Position numbers and translations under genes: made by a program
Shown here: positions 5,891 to 14,663 of the stretch, one piece after another
Numbering within the stretch: position 1 is the first letter of the stretch
Layout: each line of letters starts with the position of its first letter
Assembly (NCBI RefSeq): GCF_003581425.1
Contig: NZ_QXTG01000003.1
Location: forward strand, 293 to 64,292
Direction: 5' to 3'
Source of the DNA: Amnibacterium setariae
GTDB taxonomy: Bacteria > Actinomycetota > Actinomycetes > Actinomycetales > Microbacteriaceae
Length of the DNA stretch: 64,000 nucleotides
The notes under the pieces: model-generated
Seen by the model: only the letters and a program-made list of their open reading frames with translations
The model's database searches: none
What the model was told of the DNA's origin: nothing

Positions 5891-7287
5891 CAGTCCGCCG
5901 GTCCCGCGGTCAGCGTCACCGTCGCGGTCCGGCTGCCGCCGTCGGCGTCGGTCCAGGTGATCGTCACCCGATCGCTCGGCGCGTGCTGCTTGATCGCGGC
6001 GGACAGCGCGTCGCTCGCCGAGATCGTCGTGCCGTCCACCTTCGTGATCACGTCGCCCTTCGCGAGGGCGGTGTCCGCGGCGGCGGTGCCCGAGAGCACC
6101 TCGCCGACCACCGCGCGGTCGGTCTCGGTCGGGTCGAGCGAGACGCCGAGGAAGGCGGGCAGGCCGATCGTGATCTCGCTCGTGTCGTCGCCGGCGACGA
6201 TCTGCCGCGCGATGCCGAGCGCCGCGTCGATCGGGATCGCGTAGCCCGTCACGTCGGCGGAGCCGGAGGACGCCGCCGTCGTCACGCCCACGACGTCGCC
6301 GTCCTCGTTCTCCACCGCGCCGCCCGAGTCGCCGGAGACGACGTCGGCGCTGATCTCGATGAGGTCGTGCAGCGTCTCGCCCTGCGCGGAGCCCTCGCTG
6401 GAGGTGGTGATGGTCTGCCCGAGCGCGCTGACCTCGCCCGTCGCCGCGCTCAGCGTCCCGGTGCCGTTCGCGTTGCCCACCGCGGTCACCCCGTCGCCGA
6501 CCGACGGGTCGCTCGTCGCGATGTCCGCAGGAGTCAAGCCGGAGGCGTCCTCGAGCTGCAGCACCGCGACGTCCTTCGTCGCGTTCGTGCCCACGACCTT
6601 CGCCGCGTAGCTGCGCCCCGTCGACTCGTCCGTGACCTCGATCGCGGTGGAGCCGTCGATCACGTGGTTGTTCGTCAGGATGCGCCCGTTCGACGTGAGG
6701 ATGATCCCGGTGCCGGCCGCCTCCCCGCTCTCGTAGCCCAGCTGCGAGACGATCGTGACGAGACCCTTCACCTGGGCGGCCGTCGCGGTGGTCGAGCCGC
6801 TGTCGGAGGATCCGGACGAGCCCTGGCCGCTCTGACCGCCCTGCGAGCCCTGCCCGAACCGGCCGAAGCCGCCCTGCGAGCCGCCGAAGCCCTGACCGCC
6901 GAAGCCCTGCGAGCCGTTCGTGCCGCCCTGCGCGCCCGTCCCGCCCTGGCCGGAGGAGAAGCCCGAGCCGCCGTCGGCGCTCGTCGCGGTGGTGCTGCGC
7001 GCGAGCGCGAGCGACGCGACTGCTCCGCCTCCGGCGCCCGCCGTGAAGATCACGGCGGCGGCGATGCCGAGCGCCGCGAACCGGTGGTGCTTGCGGCGGG
7101 CCTGCTCGGTGCCGTCCGATGCGGCCGTGTCCGCGACGGGGGCGTCCGCGGCTGCGGCGGTCGGCCCGGTCGGGAGGGGCGCGGTCGCGTCCGCGCTGGG
7201 AGCCTCGGGGTGCGCGGCGTCCGCCGCAGGACGACGCTCGTCGTCGGGCGCGACGTCGAAGGGGTTCTGGTCGTTCACGGACCCCAT
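5890..7287 (-). CDS. HtrA/DegP-like membrane-anchored serine protease with PDZ domain, 465 aa
   Basis: A trypsin-like protease of the HtrA family. A cytoplasmic Asp/Ala-rich N-terminus (1-67) precedes one membrane helix (about 69-96) and a Gly/Gln/Ser-rich linker (about 105-165). The protease domain follows, with catalytic His208 (TNNHVID), Asp239 (KDVAVLQL) and Ser321 (SGDSGGAVEN), and the C-terminus carries a PDZ domain (about 375-462) with the GDVITKVDG signature. The protease and PDZ parts would face outside, where HtrA proteins handle misfolded envelope proteins. ATG start at 7287. It is coupled to the I78-like inhibitor gene downstream. The linker coding sequence is repetitive. Confidence 0.93.
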   Translation of the reverse strand: MGSVNDQNPFDVAPDDERRPAADAAHPEAPSADATAPLPTGPTAAAADAPVADTAASDGTEQARRKHHRFAALGIAAAVIFTAGAGGGAVASLALARSTTATSADGGSGFSSGQGGTGAQGGTNGSQGFGGQGFGGSQGGFGRFGQGSQGGQSGQGSSGSSDSGSTTATAAQVKGLVTIVSQLGYESGEAAGTGIILTSNGRILTNNHVIDGSTAIEVTDESTGRSYAAKVVGTNATKDVAVLQLEDASGLTPADIATSDPSVGDGVTAVGNANGTGTLSAATGEVSALGQTITTSSEGSAQGETLHDLIEISADVVSGDSGGAVENEDGDVVGVTTAASSGSADVTGYAIPIDAALGIARQIVAGDDTSEITIGLPAFLGVSLDPTETDRAVVGEVLSGTAAADTALAKGDVITKVDGTTISASDALSAAIKQHAPSDRVTITWTDADGGSRTATVTLTAGPAD

Positions 7288-7415
7288 GCAACGCCTCCCT
7301 CCGAAGAGCGCCTCCTGCGCCCGCCATGCGTCCCGCTGGAGTCCGCTGGGAGGACCCTATGAAGCGGTGGTCGCCCTGCCCGGCGGCGCGGAAGCGGGTA
7401 CGGCAGGCTTGCCGC

Positions 7416-8216
7416 ATGGCTCACGAGGAACTGCTCGAGATCGCCCGCTCCGTGGCGGAGGAGGCCGGCGCGCTCGCCGCCCGGCTCCGGCGGGAGGGCG
7501 TGGAGGTCGCGGCCACGAAGTCGTCGCCCATCGACATCGTCACGGCGGCGGACCGCGCGACCGAGGACCTGATCCGCGGCCGCCTCGCGGCGCTCCGGCC
7601 GGCAGACGGCTTCCTCGGCGAGGAGTCCGGCGGCGAGGCCGGCACGAGCGGGCTCACCTGGGTGGTCGACCCCATCGACGGCACGGTCAACTACCTCTAC
7701 GACCTGCCGAACTGGTCGGTGTCGATCGCGGTCGTCGAGGGCGACCCGGACCCGGAGACCTGGACGGCGCTCGCCGGCGCGGTCGCCGCGCCGCAGCTCG
7801 GCGAGCTCTACACCGCCTCCGCGGGCGGGGGCGCCTTCGTGGGGGACCGGCGGCTGCAGGTGCGGGAGGCGGTCCCGCTGAACCGCGCGCTGGTCGCCAC
7901 CGGCTTCCACTACACGCAGGAGATCCGCACGAATCAGGCGCGGGTCGCGCAGCCGCTGCTCGCGCGCGTGCGGGACCTGCGGCGCGCGGGCGGCGCGGCG
8001 ATCGACCTCGCCTACGTCGCCGCGGGTCGCATCGACGCCTACTTCGAGCAGGGCCTGAACCCGTGGGACCAGGCGGCCGGCGCCCTGCTCGTGCGCGAGG
8101 CGGGCGGCGTCGTCCGCGGCCTCGACTCTCCGGCGGCGAACCACCGCATGACCATCGCCGGCCAGGCCGACGTCGTCGACGAGCTGCTCGCCTCGCTCCG
8201 GGAGCTCGGCGCCTGA
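7416..8216 (+). CDS. Inositol monophosphatase family protein, 266 aa
   Basis: A Mg-dependent phosphatase of the inositol monophosphatase/SuhB/CysQ superfamily. Motifs seen: FLGEESGG, WVVDPIDGTVNYLYDLPNW (metal- and phosphate-binding Asp residues) and the second signature LNPWDQAAGALLVREAGG. The length of 266 residues is standard. The chosen ATG gives MAHEELLEIARSVAEEAG, the usual first helix; longer in-frame starts reach into the promoter region of the divergent protease. The substrate may be inositol-1-phosphate, histidinol phosphate or another sugar phosphate; sequence alone does not decide. The small acidic gene at 8252 follows on the same strand. Confidence 0.92.
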   Translation: MAHEELLEIARSVAEEAGALAARLRREGVEVAATKSSPIDIVTAADRATEDLIRGRLAALRPADGFLGEESGGEAGTSGLTWVVDPIDGTVNYLYDLPNWSVSIAVVEGDPDPETWTALAGAVAAPQLGELYTASAGGGAFVGDRRLQVREAVPLNRALVATGFHYTQEIRTNQARVAQPLLARVRDLRRAGGAAIDLAYVAAGRIDAYFEQGLNPWDQAAGALLVREAGGVVRGLDSPAANHRMTIAGQADVVDELLASLRELGA

Positions 8217-8251
8217 GCGCGCTCCGAGCCGGCGGCCCTACTGTCGGCGCG

Positions 8252-8533
8252 ATGAGGAAGCACCCGGAGGATCCGATCCAGTCCGACCCCGAGGCCGACC
8301 CGTCGGAGCGGTACGACACCGACTACAGCCCCTCCAGCGAGCGCGAGACGGAGGAGCTGCAGGACGACCAGGACGACAGCCCGGCCCTGCAGGACCCGGA
8401 CATCGACCGGTCGGCGATCCGGCTGCTGCCCGGCACGGGCGACTACACGGACGACGGCGACGTCGACGTGGATCCCGGCGAGATCCACATGCCGCGGCTC
8501 CCCGGCCGCTCGGACGACCGCCCGCCCGCCTGA
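8252..8533 (+). CDS. Acidic hypothetical protein, 93 aa
   Basis: A highly acidic small protein with many Asp/Glu residues (EELQDDQDDSP, DDGDVDVDPGE) and no hydrophobic segment, likely intrinsically disordered. No family is recognised. The ATG at 8252 has a TACTGT box (8239-8244) 7 nt upstream and no Shine-Dalgarno, the arrangement of a leaderless actinobacterial mRNA. It lies 35 nt after the inositol-phosphatase-family gene but probably has its own promoter. Confidence 0.65.
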   Translation: MRKHPEDPIQSDPEADPSERYDTDYSPSSERETEELQDDQDDSPALQDPDIDRSAIRLLPGTGDYTDDGDVDVDPGEIHMPRLPGRSDDRPPA

Positions 8534-8601
8534 CCCGCAGCGCTCGCGCAGGGTCCGCCCTGCAGCATGGTGCGTCCGCTCGGACGGGAAGGAGGAGGCG
8601 G

Positions 8602-9546
8602 GTGTCGACGACGGATCTGACCGCGGCGCGGCTCACGCGCCCCGGCCCGGACGGCGCGCGCATCCTCCTCCTCGCCGGTCGCACCTGGCTCGAGGCGACG
8701 GGCTCGGCCGATGAGCACCGCGCGCCCGTCCGCCTGCTCGACCGGCTCTGGCTCTCCACGCGTCGCGGCATCGAGCTCGACGTGGTCTGCGGCGTGGGCA
8801 GGGTCCTCAAGCTCCTCGGCTCGTTCGGCGGGGCCTGGAACATGGCGGCCTACGACGCCGTGGTGCTGCTCCCGGATCTCGGCGGCTCGCCGCTCTCCGC
8901 GCGCGTGCAGCGCGTCATCGAGCGGATCGCCCGGGTCACCCGCGTGCTCGGCGTGTCCGACGGCGCCATCTGCAGCGGCCCGGCCACCACGGTCGCCGTC
9001 GGCTCGGTCATCGGCTGGGACGAGATCCGGATCGCGCCGCGGCCGGGCGAGTGCCCCGCCGGCCTCGTCGCCGACCGAGTGGGCGCCGCGCTGCTCGGCG
9101 TGCTCGACCGCCCCGCGATCGCTCCCGTCGAGCCCGTCGTGCACGACAGCGTCGCCGAGCACCTGCAGCGCATCGCCGCCATCGCCTCCTCGGCCCTGCT
9201 CGTCGGGTCCGCCGCGATCGCGGTGCTCGTCGGCGGCCGCACGCGCACGCTCGCCGCCGTGGGCCCCGCGCTCACCGACCAGGCGTGCGTCCGCGCCGCC
9301 GCCGTCCGCCCGCTCGTCGTCCTCGACACGCTCGCCGACGCCGGACCCGCGCGCGACGTCCGCCCGGGCGGCGGCGTGCGCTTCTTCGCCGCGCACCCGC
9401 TCGAGCTCGCCGACGGCTCCGCGATGGGCACGCTGTCCGTCTTCGACCGGGAGCCCCGCTGCGAGGACGAGTTCGATCCCGAGATCCTGCGGGACCTCGC
9501 GCTGCTCGCGAGCGCCGAGCTGCAGTACGCAGGCGCCCCGGCCTGA
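8602..9546 (+). CDS. GAF-domain protein, 314 aa
   Basis: A soluble protein with a C-terminal GAF domain (about residues 190-305). The pattern AAIASSALLVGSAAIAVLVG, then VLDTLADAG, AHPLELADGSAMGTLSVFDR and the closing helix ILRDLALLASAELQY is characteristic. The N-terminal half (about 1-165) shows alternating strands and helices (ARILLLAGRTWL, AYDAVVLLPDLGGS, VTRVLGVSDG) but no recognised catalytic motif. The GTG start at 8602 has a strong GGAAGGAGG 3 nt upstream. The next gene encodes a Ser/Thr kinase that also ends in a GAF domain, so the two may form a sensing pair. The ligand is unknown. Confidence 0.75.
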   Translation: MSTTDLTAARLTRPGPDGARILLLAGRTWLEATGSADEHRAPVRLLDRLWLSTRRGIELDVVCGVGRVLKLLGSFGGAWNMAAYDAVVLLPDLGGSPLSARVQRVIERIARVTRVLGVSDGAICSGPATTVAVGSVIGWDEIRIAPRPGECPAGLVADRVGAALLGVLDRPAIAPVEPVVHDSVAEHLQRIAAIASSALLVGSAAIAVLVGGRTRTLAAVGPALTDQACVRAAAVRPLVVLDTLADAGPARDVRPGGGVRFFAAHPLELADGSAMGTLSVFDREPRCEDEFDPEILRDLALLASAELQYAGAPA

Positions 9547-9637
9547 CCCGTCCGGCGCGGAGGTCGGCTCCGCGGATGTGTGACGATGCTGGAGCCGGGA
9601 CCACCCGTCCGGTGCCGCACCGTCCGAGGACCGCTCG

Positions 9638-10999
9638 ATGCCCCGAACCGAACCGCCCGCCGTCGCGGGCCGGTACCGCATCGGCGAGGTGATCGGCCGC
9701 GGCGGCCGCGCGACCGTCTACGAGGCCCAGGACCCGCTGCTCGGGCGGAAGGTGGCGCTGAAGCTCTTCACGGCGACCGCGACGTCGCCCGAGGAGGTCC
9801 GCCTGCAGGAGGCGGAGGCGCGCCTCGTCGCCGGTCTCGACCACTTCGCGCTGACGACGCTGTTCGACGCGGGCGTCGACACCAGCGACCCCGAGGGCCC
9901 CCGCATCTTCCTCGTGATGGAGCGCGTGGCCGGCACCGACCTGCGCCGCCGGCTGCGCGAGGGGCCGCTGACCCCGGGCCAGACCGCGACGCTCGGGTCC
10001 GACCTGGCGCAGGGCCTCGAAGCCGTCCACGACGCGGGCTTCCTCCACCGGGACATCAAGCCGGCGAACGTGCTCCTCGCCCGGCGGGGCCCCTCCTCCC
10101 GCATCCGCGGGAAGCTGACCGACTTCGGCATCGCCACGATCATCGGCGGCGCGGCCGAGGGGGAGTTCACGACCGGCACCGCCGCCTACCTCGCCCCCGA
10201 GCAGGTGCTCGGGCAGGACCCGACGCCCGCCTGGGACGTCTACGCCCTCGGGCTCGTGCTGCTCGAGGCGGTCACGGGCGCGGTCGTCTTCCCGGGCGGC
10301 GTCGACGAGTCGGCCCTCGCCCGCCTCGACCGCGACCCCGAGATCCCCGACTCGGTGCCCGAGGTGCTCGCGCGGGCGCTCGCGGCGATGACGGCCCGTG
10401 ACCCCGCCGATCGGCCCACCGCCGCCGAGGCCTCCGTGGCACTGCAGGACGCGTTCGTCGCCGGGCTCGTCGAGGCGCGTCGGGTGGACCCGGACGTGCT
10501 GACGGACGCCGAGCCCGAGCGGCTCGCGGCCGTGCGGCGGGTCAGCGTGCTCGACACCCGGACCGACGAGGCCGTCGAGCGGATCGTGCGCCTCGCCCGA
10601 CGCCTGCTCGACGTGCCGCTCGTGCTGGTCTCGATCGTCGACGGCGACCGCGAGTGGTTCCTGTCCCACCGCGGGCTCGAGCTCGCGCAGGTGCCGCGGA
10701 ACGCCTCGTTCGCCGCGGAGACCGTGACCTCCGGGACCGGCTGGACCGCCCCCGACCTGACGGCGGACGAGCGCGCCGACGGCCACCCCCTGCTCGAGGC
10801 CGACCCGCAGCTGCGCGCGTACGCGGCGGCGCCGCTGACCACCTTCGACGGGCACACCATCGGGGCGATCGCGGCGCTCGACCGGCGCGTGCGGACGTTC
10901 ACGGAGGAGGAGACGGCGGATCTCGCCGACCTCGCCGCGGTGACGATGCGCGAGCTCGACCTCCGCCTGCTCGGCCGGCGCGTCCTCTTCGACCGCTGA
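9638..10999 (+). CDS. Soluble Ser/Thr protein kinase with C-terminal GAF domain, 453 aa
   Basis: A Hanks-type kinase (about 10-275) fused to a GAF domain (about 295-445). The kinase has GRGGRATVYEA (P-loop), catalytic Lys42 in VALKLF, HRDIKPANVLL with Asp139, DFG at 162-164, and GTAAYLAPEQV in the activation segment. The GAF part follows with ERLAAVRRVSVLDTRTDEAV, VSIVDGDREWFLSHRGL, FAAETV and PLTTFDGHTIGAIAALD. No membrane helix is present, unlike PknA/PknB, so signals are probably cytoplasmic and sensed by the GAF domain. ATG start at 9638. It lies 91 nt after the stand-alone GAF gene. It ends 4 nt before the convergent LacI gene. Confidence 0.92.
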   Translation: MPRTEPPAVAGRYRIGEVIGRGGRATVYEAQDPLLGRKVALKLFTATATSPEEVRLQEAEARLVAGLDHFALTTLFDAGVDTSDPEGPRIFLVMERVAGTDLRRRLREGPLTPGQTATLGSDLAQGLEAVHDAGFLHRDIKPANVLLARRGPSSRIRGKLTDFGIATIIGGAAEGEFTTGTAAYLAPEQVLGQDPTPAWDVYALGLVLLEAVTGAVVFPGGVDESALARLDRDPEIPDSVPEVLARALAAMTARDPADRPTAAEASVALQDAFVAGLVEARRVDPDVLTDAEPERLAAVRRVSVLDTRTDEAVERIVRLARRLLDVPLVLVSIVDGDREWFLSHRGLELAQVPRNASFAAETVTSGTGWTAPDLTADERADGHPLLEADPQLRAYAAAPLTTFDGHTIGAIAALDRRVRTFTEEETADLADLAAVTMRELDLRLLGRRVLFDR

Positions 11000-11003
11000 C
11001 CCG

Positions 11004-12044
11004 TCAGCGCAGCGGCACCGCTGAGGCGGCGGGCGGCGCGGTCGATGCGCGGACGACGAAGCGCGTCGACAGCTCCTCGTGCGGCGGCTGCGCGCCCTCG
11101 TCCTGGCGTGCGAGCCGGAGGAGCATCCGCACCGCGGCCGCGCCCAGGTCCGCGATCGGCTGCCGCACCGTCGTCAGCGGCGGCGCCGCCCAGGTCGCCT
11201 CGGGCAGGTCGTCGAAGCCGATCACGCTGAGGTCGTCCGGCACCCGGAGGCCGACCCGGTGCGCCGCGTCGTACACGCCGATTGCCGTGAGGTCGCTGCA
11301 GCAGAAGACGGCGGTCGGCCGGTCGGCGCGCGCGAGCATCGGCTCGGCGACCGCGGCGGCGTCCTCGCGGCGCCAGTCCGCGTAGCCGACGTCGACCAGG
11401 GCCGCGCCCGGGGTCGACGCGAGGCCCGACCGGAAGCCGTCGATGCGGGCCTGGCTGTAGCGGTGCGTGCGGCCGCCGCCGATCGCGGCGAACCGGCGAT
11501 GGCCCAGCCCGATCAGGTGCTCGGCGGCGGACCGCCCGCCCTCCCAGTTGGTCACCCCGACGCTGGCCGCGTGCTCGGGCGGCCGGCTCATCGGGTCCAT
11601 CAGCACGAAGCGCCGGCCCGCGGCATGGAGCACGTCGAGCTGCGCGGGCGTGGGGTCGACGAGCGCGATCACCGCACCGGCCGAGCTGCGCCGCAGGACC
11701 CGCTGCACCCATGCCCCGTCGCGGCGCGCGATCGTCAGCACGACGTCGTGGTCCATCGCCGTGGCGGCCTCCTCGACGCCGCCGAGGGCCTGGTGCACCC
11801 AGCTGCCGTGCACGTCGCTCAGCACGAAGTCGACCATCGCGGGCTCGAGGCCGCGCGCGGGCCGGCCGGGGCGGGGGACGTACCCCGTCTCGCGCACGGC
11901 CTCCATGACCGCGCTCCTGGTCGCCGCGGAGACGTCCGTGCCGCCCCGCAGCACCTTCGACACGGTGGGCACGCTCGTGCCGGCCAGCGCGGCGACGTCG
12001 GCGAGCGTGCGGCGGCGGTCGTCGACCGGCGGGGGTGCGGACAC
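11004..12044 (-). CDS. LacI-family transcriptional regulator, 346 aa
   Basis: A LacI/GalR regulator. The N-terminal helix-turn-helix reads TLADVAALAGTSVPTVSKVL and is followed by a hinge and a periplasmic-binding-protein-like sensor domain (about 65-335) with FVLMDP, AIGGGRTH, AVFCCSDLTAIGVYDAA and SVIGFDDLPEATWAAPPLT. The gene diverges from a sugar-binding lipoprotein (12206). The 161-bp gap holds two TTGCGCAA operator-like sites, so it probably represses itself and that gene until a plant-derived sugar binds. ATG start at 12044. No ATPase or permease is adjacent. Confidence 0.95.
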   Translation of the reverse strand: MSAPPPVDDRRRTLADVAALAGTSVPTVSKVLRGGTDVSAATRSAVMEAVRETGYVPRPGRPARGLEPAMVDFVLSDVHGSWVHQALGGVEEAATAMDHDVVLTIARRDGAWVQRVLRRSSAGAVIALVDPTPAQLDVLHAAGRRFVLMDPMSRPPEHAASVGVTNWEGGRSAAEHLIGLGHRRFAAIGGGRTHRYSQARIDGFRSGLASTPGAALVDVGYADWRREDAAAVAEPMLARADRPTAVFCCSDLTAIGVYDAAHRVGLRVPDDLSVIGFDDLPEATWAAPPLTTVRQPIADLGAAAVRMLLRLARQDEGAQPPHEELSTRFVVRASTAPPAASAVPLR

Positions 12045-12062
12045 GGCAGCACTCTAGGGGTG

Positions 12063-12076
12063 GAGTTGCGCAACTC
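12063..12076. promoter_or_regulatory. LacI-type operator, site 1 (perfect palindrome)
   Basis: GAGTTGCGCAACTC is a perfect 14-bp palindrome with the central CpG usual for LacI-family sites. It lies 19 nt upstream of the LacI start codon, which fits autoregulation. Confidence 0.6.
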
Positions 12077-12153
12077 GAAGAAGCGGCGTGGATCCTTGTG
12101 CCGGGTGATCCCGCCATGCATCATCGGTGGACCAAGCATCGTCCGGCCTGTTG

Positions 12154-12161
12154 TTGCGCAA
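12154..12161. promoter_or_regulatory. LacI-type operator, site 2
   Basis: The same core TTGCGCAA recurs 88 bp from site 1, within a less symmetric context. It lies 45 nt before the start of the sugar-binding lipoprotein gene, so it probably controls that gene; a DNA loop between the two sites is possible. Confidence 0.5.
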
Positions 12162-12205
12162 GTCGGCGGAGATCGTCAGCGAAGGCGCTGGCGGGAGGAG
12201 GCGGC

Positions 12206-13510
12206 ATGTCGACGACGACCACGCAGATCTCGAGGCGCGCGTTCGCCGCACTCGCCGGGAGCGCCTTCGCGACGCTCGGCCTGGCGGCGTGCTCGAGCGG
12301 GGGCGGCGGCGCGAGCGGCCCGATCAAGTTCTGGAACATGCCCTGGGGCGCGCCCGCGTTCGCGACGCTCGACAAGAAGATCACCGAGGCGTACAAGCCG
12401 TCGGGGAAGCTGCCCGACGCCGTGTACCAGTCGGTGCAGTGGCAGGCCTTCACGCAGACGTTCTCGACGGCCGTCGCCTCCAACACCGGGCCGGCGGTCA
12501 GCAGCGGCAGCGGCACGCAGGCCTTCTCGTTCGCCAAGCAGGGCAAGATCGCGTACGCGGACCACCTGCTCGACTCCTGGAAGTCGAACGGCATCTACGA
12601 CGACTTCCTGCCCGGGATCCTCGACACGATGAAGACGCCGAAGGGCTACGCGGCGGTGCCCTACAACCTCGACATGCGGGTGCTCTGGTACTCGAAGTCC
12701 CTGCTCGAGAAGGCCGGGGCGGACGTGCCGACCGACTGGCAGTCCAACCTCGACGCGTGCGCCGCGCTGAAGAAGATCGGCGTCTACGGGTTCGGCCTGA
12801 GCGCCGGGGCGCAGGGGAACGCGTTCCAGGCGATCGTCAGCCTGATGATCAACAACGGCGGCGGCATCTTCGACGAGGAGCAGAAGCCGAACCTCCTCAC
12901 CCCCGCCAACATCCAGGCGATCGAGTACGTGCAGGAGCTCGTCCGCAAGGGCTACGCCGACCCGAAGAGCACCGGCTACTCGACCTCGAACACCCAGGCG
13001 CAGTGGAAGGCCGGCAAGTTCGGCATGCAGATCGAGGCCCCGGGCCTCGCGGCCAACCTCGGCGGCTCGCTGCTGACCGACGTGGTGGTGGGCGAGCCGC
13101 TGACCGCCGCGGCCGGCACGAAGGGGACGCTGTCGTTCCCGAACAACATCATGATGTACACGAACACCCCGACCCAGAAGGGATCGGAGGCGTTCCTGAC
13201 CTACTACTACAAGGCGATGGCCCCGCTGTGGACGCAGAAGACCGGCGTCGGCCTGCCCGTGCTGAAGTCGATCGCCGAGACGCCCGAGTTCCGCTCCGAC
13301 GCGAACGCGGCGAAGATCGTGGACGTCTGGCAGCCGGTCGCGAAGACCTGGGCCGCCCCGGGCGGCGCGGCCCTGTTCGCGAACGTCACGACGGTCGACA
13401 GCACCACGCCGATGACGAACTTCGCGCAGACGGTGGTCGCGGCGAAGACGTCGCCGAAGGACGCGTTGACGACCCTGCAGAAGGCGCTGGTCGCGGCGAT
13501 CGCCCGCTGA
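12206..13510 (+). CDS. ABC transporter sugar-binding lipoprotein (orphan), 434 aa
   Basis: A family-1 extracellular solute-binding protein for a CUT1-type sugar importer. The signal peptide has a twin-arginine-like SRRAFAALAG followed by the lipobox LAAC with Cys29, so it is probably a lipid-anchored, possibly Tat-exported protein. The mature part shows IKFWNMPWG, GYAAVPYNLDMRVLWYSKSL and AGKFGMQIE typical of the family. ATG start with GGGAGGAGG 4 nt upstream. No permease genes follow; esterases do instead. It may share permeases with the system at 18.2-20.0 kb or with one elsewhere. Control by the divergent LacI is likely from the TTGCGCAA sites. Confidence 0.92.
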   Translation: MSTTTTQISRRAFAALAGSAFATLGLAACSSGGGGASGPIKFWNMPWGAPAFATLDKKITEAYKPSGKLPDAVYQSVQWQAFTQTFSTAVASNTGPAVSSGSGTQAFSFAKQGKIAYADHLLDSWKSNGIYDDFLPGILDTMKTPKGYAAVPYNLDMRVLWYSKSLLEKAGADVPTDWQSNLDACAALKKIGVYGFGLSAGAQGNAFQAIVSLMINNGGGIFDEEQKPNLLTPANIQAIEYVQELVRKGYADPKSTGYSTSNTQAQWKAGKFGMQIEAPGLAANLGGSLLTDVVVGEPLTAAAGTKGTLSFPNNIMMYTNTPTQKGSEAFLTYYYKAMAPLWTQKTGVGLPVLKSIAETPEFRSDANAAKIVDVWQPVAKTWAAPGGAALFANVTTVDSTTPMTNFAQTVVAAKTSPKDALTTLQKALVAAIAR

Positions 13511-13535
13511 TCGTCGCGCCCAGCCCGGTGGCGGG

Positions 13536-14513
13536 ATGATTCGTGCCGTGTACACGGATCTCCCGCTCGCCGAGCTGCAGTCGCTCCGCACCTCCGCCGT
13601 CGCCCCGGACGACCTCGACGCCTTCTGGCGCCGCACCGTCGACGCGTCCCGGGCGAAGGCGGCGCCGCCCGTCGTGGTGCCGGTGGACACCGGGCTGACG
13701 ACCCTCGACGTGTTCGACGTGACCTTCTCGGGCTTCGAGGGGCAGCCGATCCGCGCGTGGCTGCGCGTCCCCGCGGGCGCGACGGGGCCGCTGCCGACGG
13801 TCGTGCAGTACGTGGGGTACGGCGGCGGCCGGGGGCACGCCGTCGACGAGCTGCAGCTCGCCTCCGCCGGGTTCGCGCACCTGCACATGGACACCCGCGG
13901 GCAGGGGTCGGGCTGGAGCCCGGGGGACACCCCGGACGTCGCGCCCGACACCGGCGCGCAGGCTCCGGGCGTCATGACCCGCGGCATCGGCTCGCCCGAG
14001 ACCTACTACTACCGGCGCCTCATGACCGACGCGGTGCTGGCCGTCGACGCGGCGAGGCAGCTGGAGCAGGTCGACGGCGACCGGATCGCCGTGAAGGGCG
14101 GGAGCCAGGGCGGGGCGCTCGCGATCGCGGCCAGCGCCTTCTCGCCGCACGTCAAGGCGGCGCTCGTGCGCGTGCCGTTCCTCGCGGACTTCCCCCGGGC
14201 GATCGTCATCACGGACGCCTACCCGTTCCGCGAGGTCACCGACTGGCTGCGCATCCACCGCGGCCGCGCCGACGAGGCGCTGTCGACCCTCGCCTACTTC
14301 GACTCGTCCCTGCTCGCGCAGCGCGCGTCGGTGCCGGGCGACTTCACGGTCGGGCTCATGGACGAGATCACGCCGCCCTCCACCGTCTACGCGGCGTACA
14401 ACGCCTGGGCGGGCGAGAAGCAGATGACGGTCTGGCAGTACAACGGCCACGACGGCGGCGGCCTCGACGACCTCCCCCGCGAGCTCGACTTCCTGCGACG
14501 CCACCTCGCCTGA
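13536..14513 (+). CDS. Acetyl xylan esterase / cephalosporin-C deacetylase family hydrolase, 325 aa
   Basis: An alpha/beta hydrolase of the AXE1 family, which removes acetyl groups from short xylo-oligosaccharides and related acetylated sugars, usually in the cytoplasm. It shows the family start YTDLPLAELQ, the oxyanion segment VQYVGYGGGRG, HMDTRGQGSGWSPGDTPD, the nucleophile GGSQGG, and the His loop YNGHDGGG. The length of 325 residues is standard and there is no signal peptide. The ATG at 13536 lies 25 nt after the binding-protein gene; a GTG 12 nt inside is an alternative. The neighbourhood suggests uptake and deacetylation of plant hemicellulose fragments. Confidence 0.88.
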   Translation: MIRAVYTDLPLAELQSLRTSAVAPDDLDAFWRRTVDASRAKAAPPVVVPVDTGLTTLDVFDVTFSGFEGQPIRAWLRVPAGATGPLPTVVQYVGYGGGRGHAVDELQLASAGFAHLHMDTRGQGSGWSPGDTPDVAPDTGAQAPGVMTRGIGSPETYYYRRLMTDAVLAVDAARQLEQVDGDRIAVKGGSQGGALAIAASAFSPHVKAALVRVPFLADFPRAIVITDAYPFREVTDWLRIHRGRADEALSTLAYFDSSLLAQRASVPGDFTVGLMDEITPPSTVYAAYNAWAGEKQMTVWQYNGHDGGGLDDLPRELDFLRRHLA

Positions 14514-14663
14514 CGCCGGGGGCGTCGTGGGCACCCGCTTGCGTCGGTGCACGCTTCCGTCGTCGACTGTTCACACGGTGTCGGCAGGCTCCGGCTCGAG
14601 GACCGGAGCGCCTCCGGGAGGGCCCCGGAGCGATGCGCCGCGCGCCGCCGAGGAGGAGGACCG

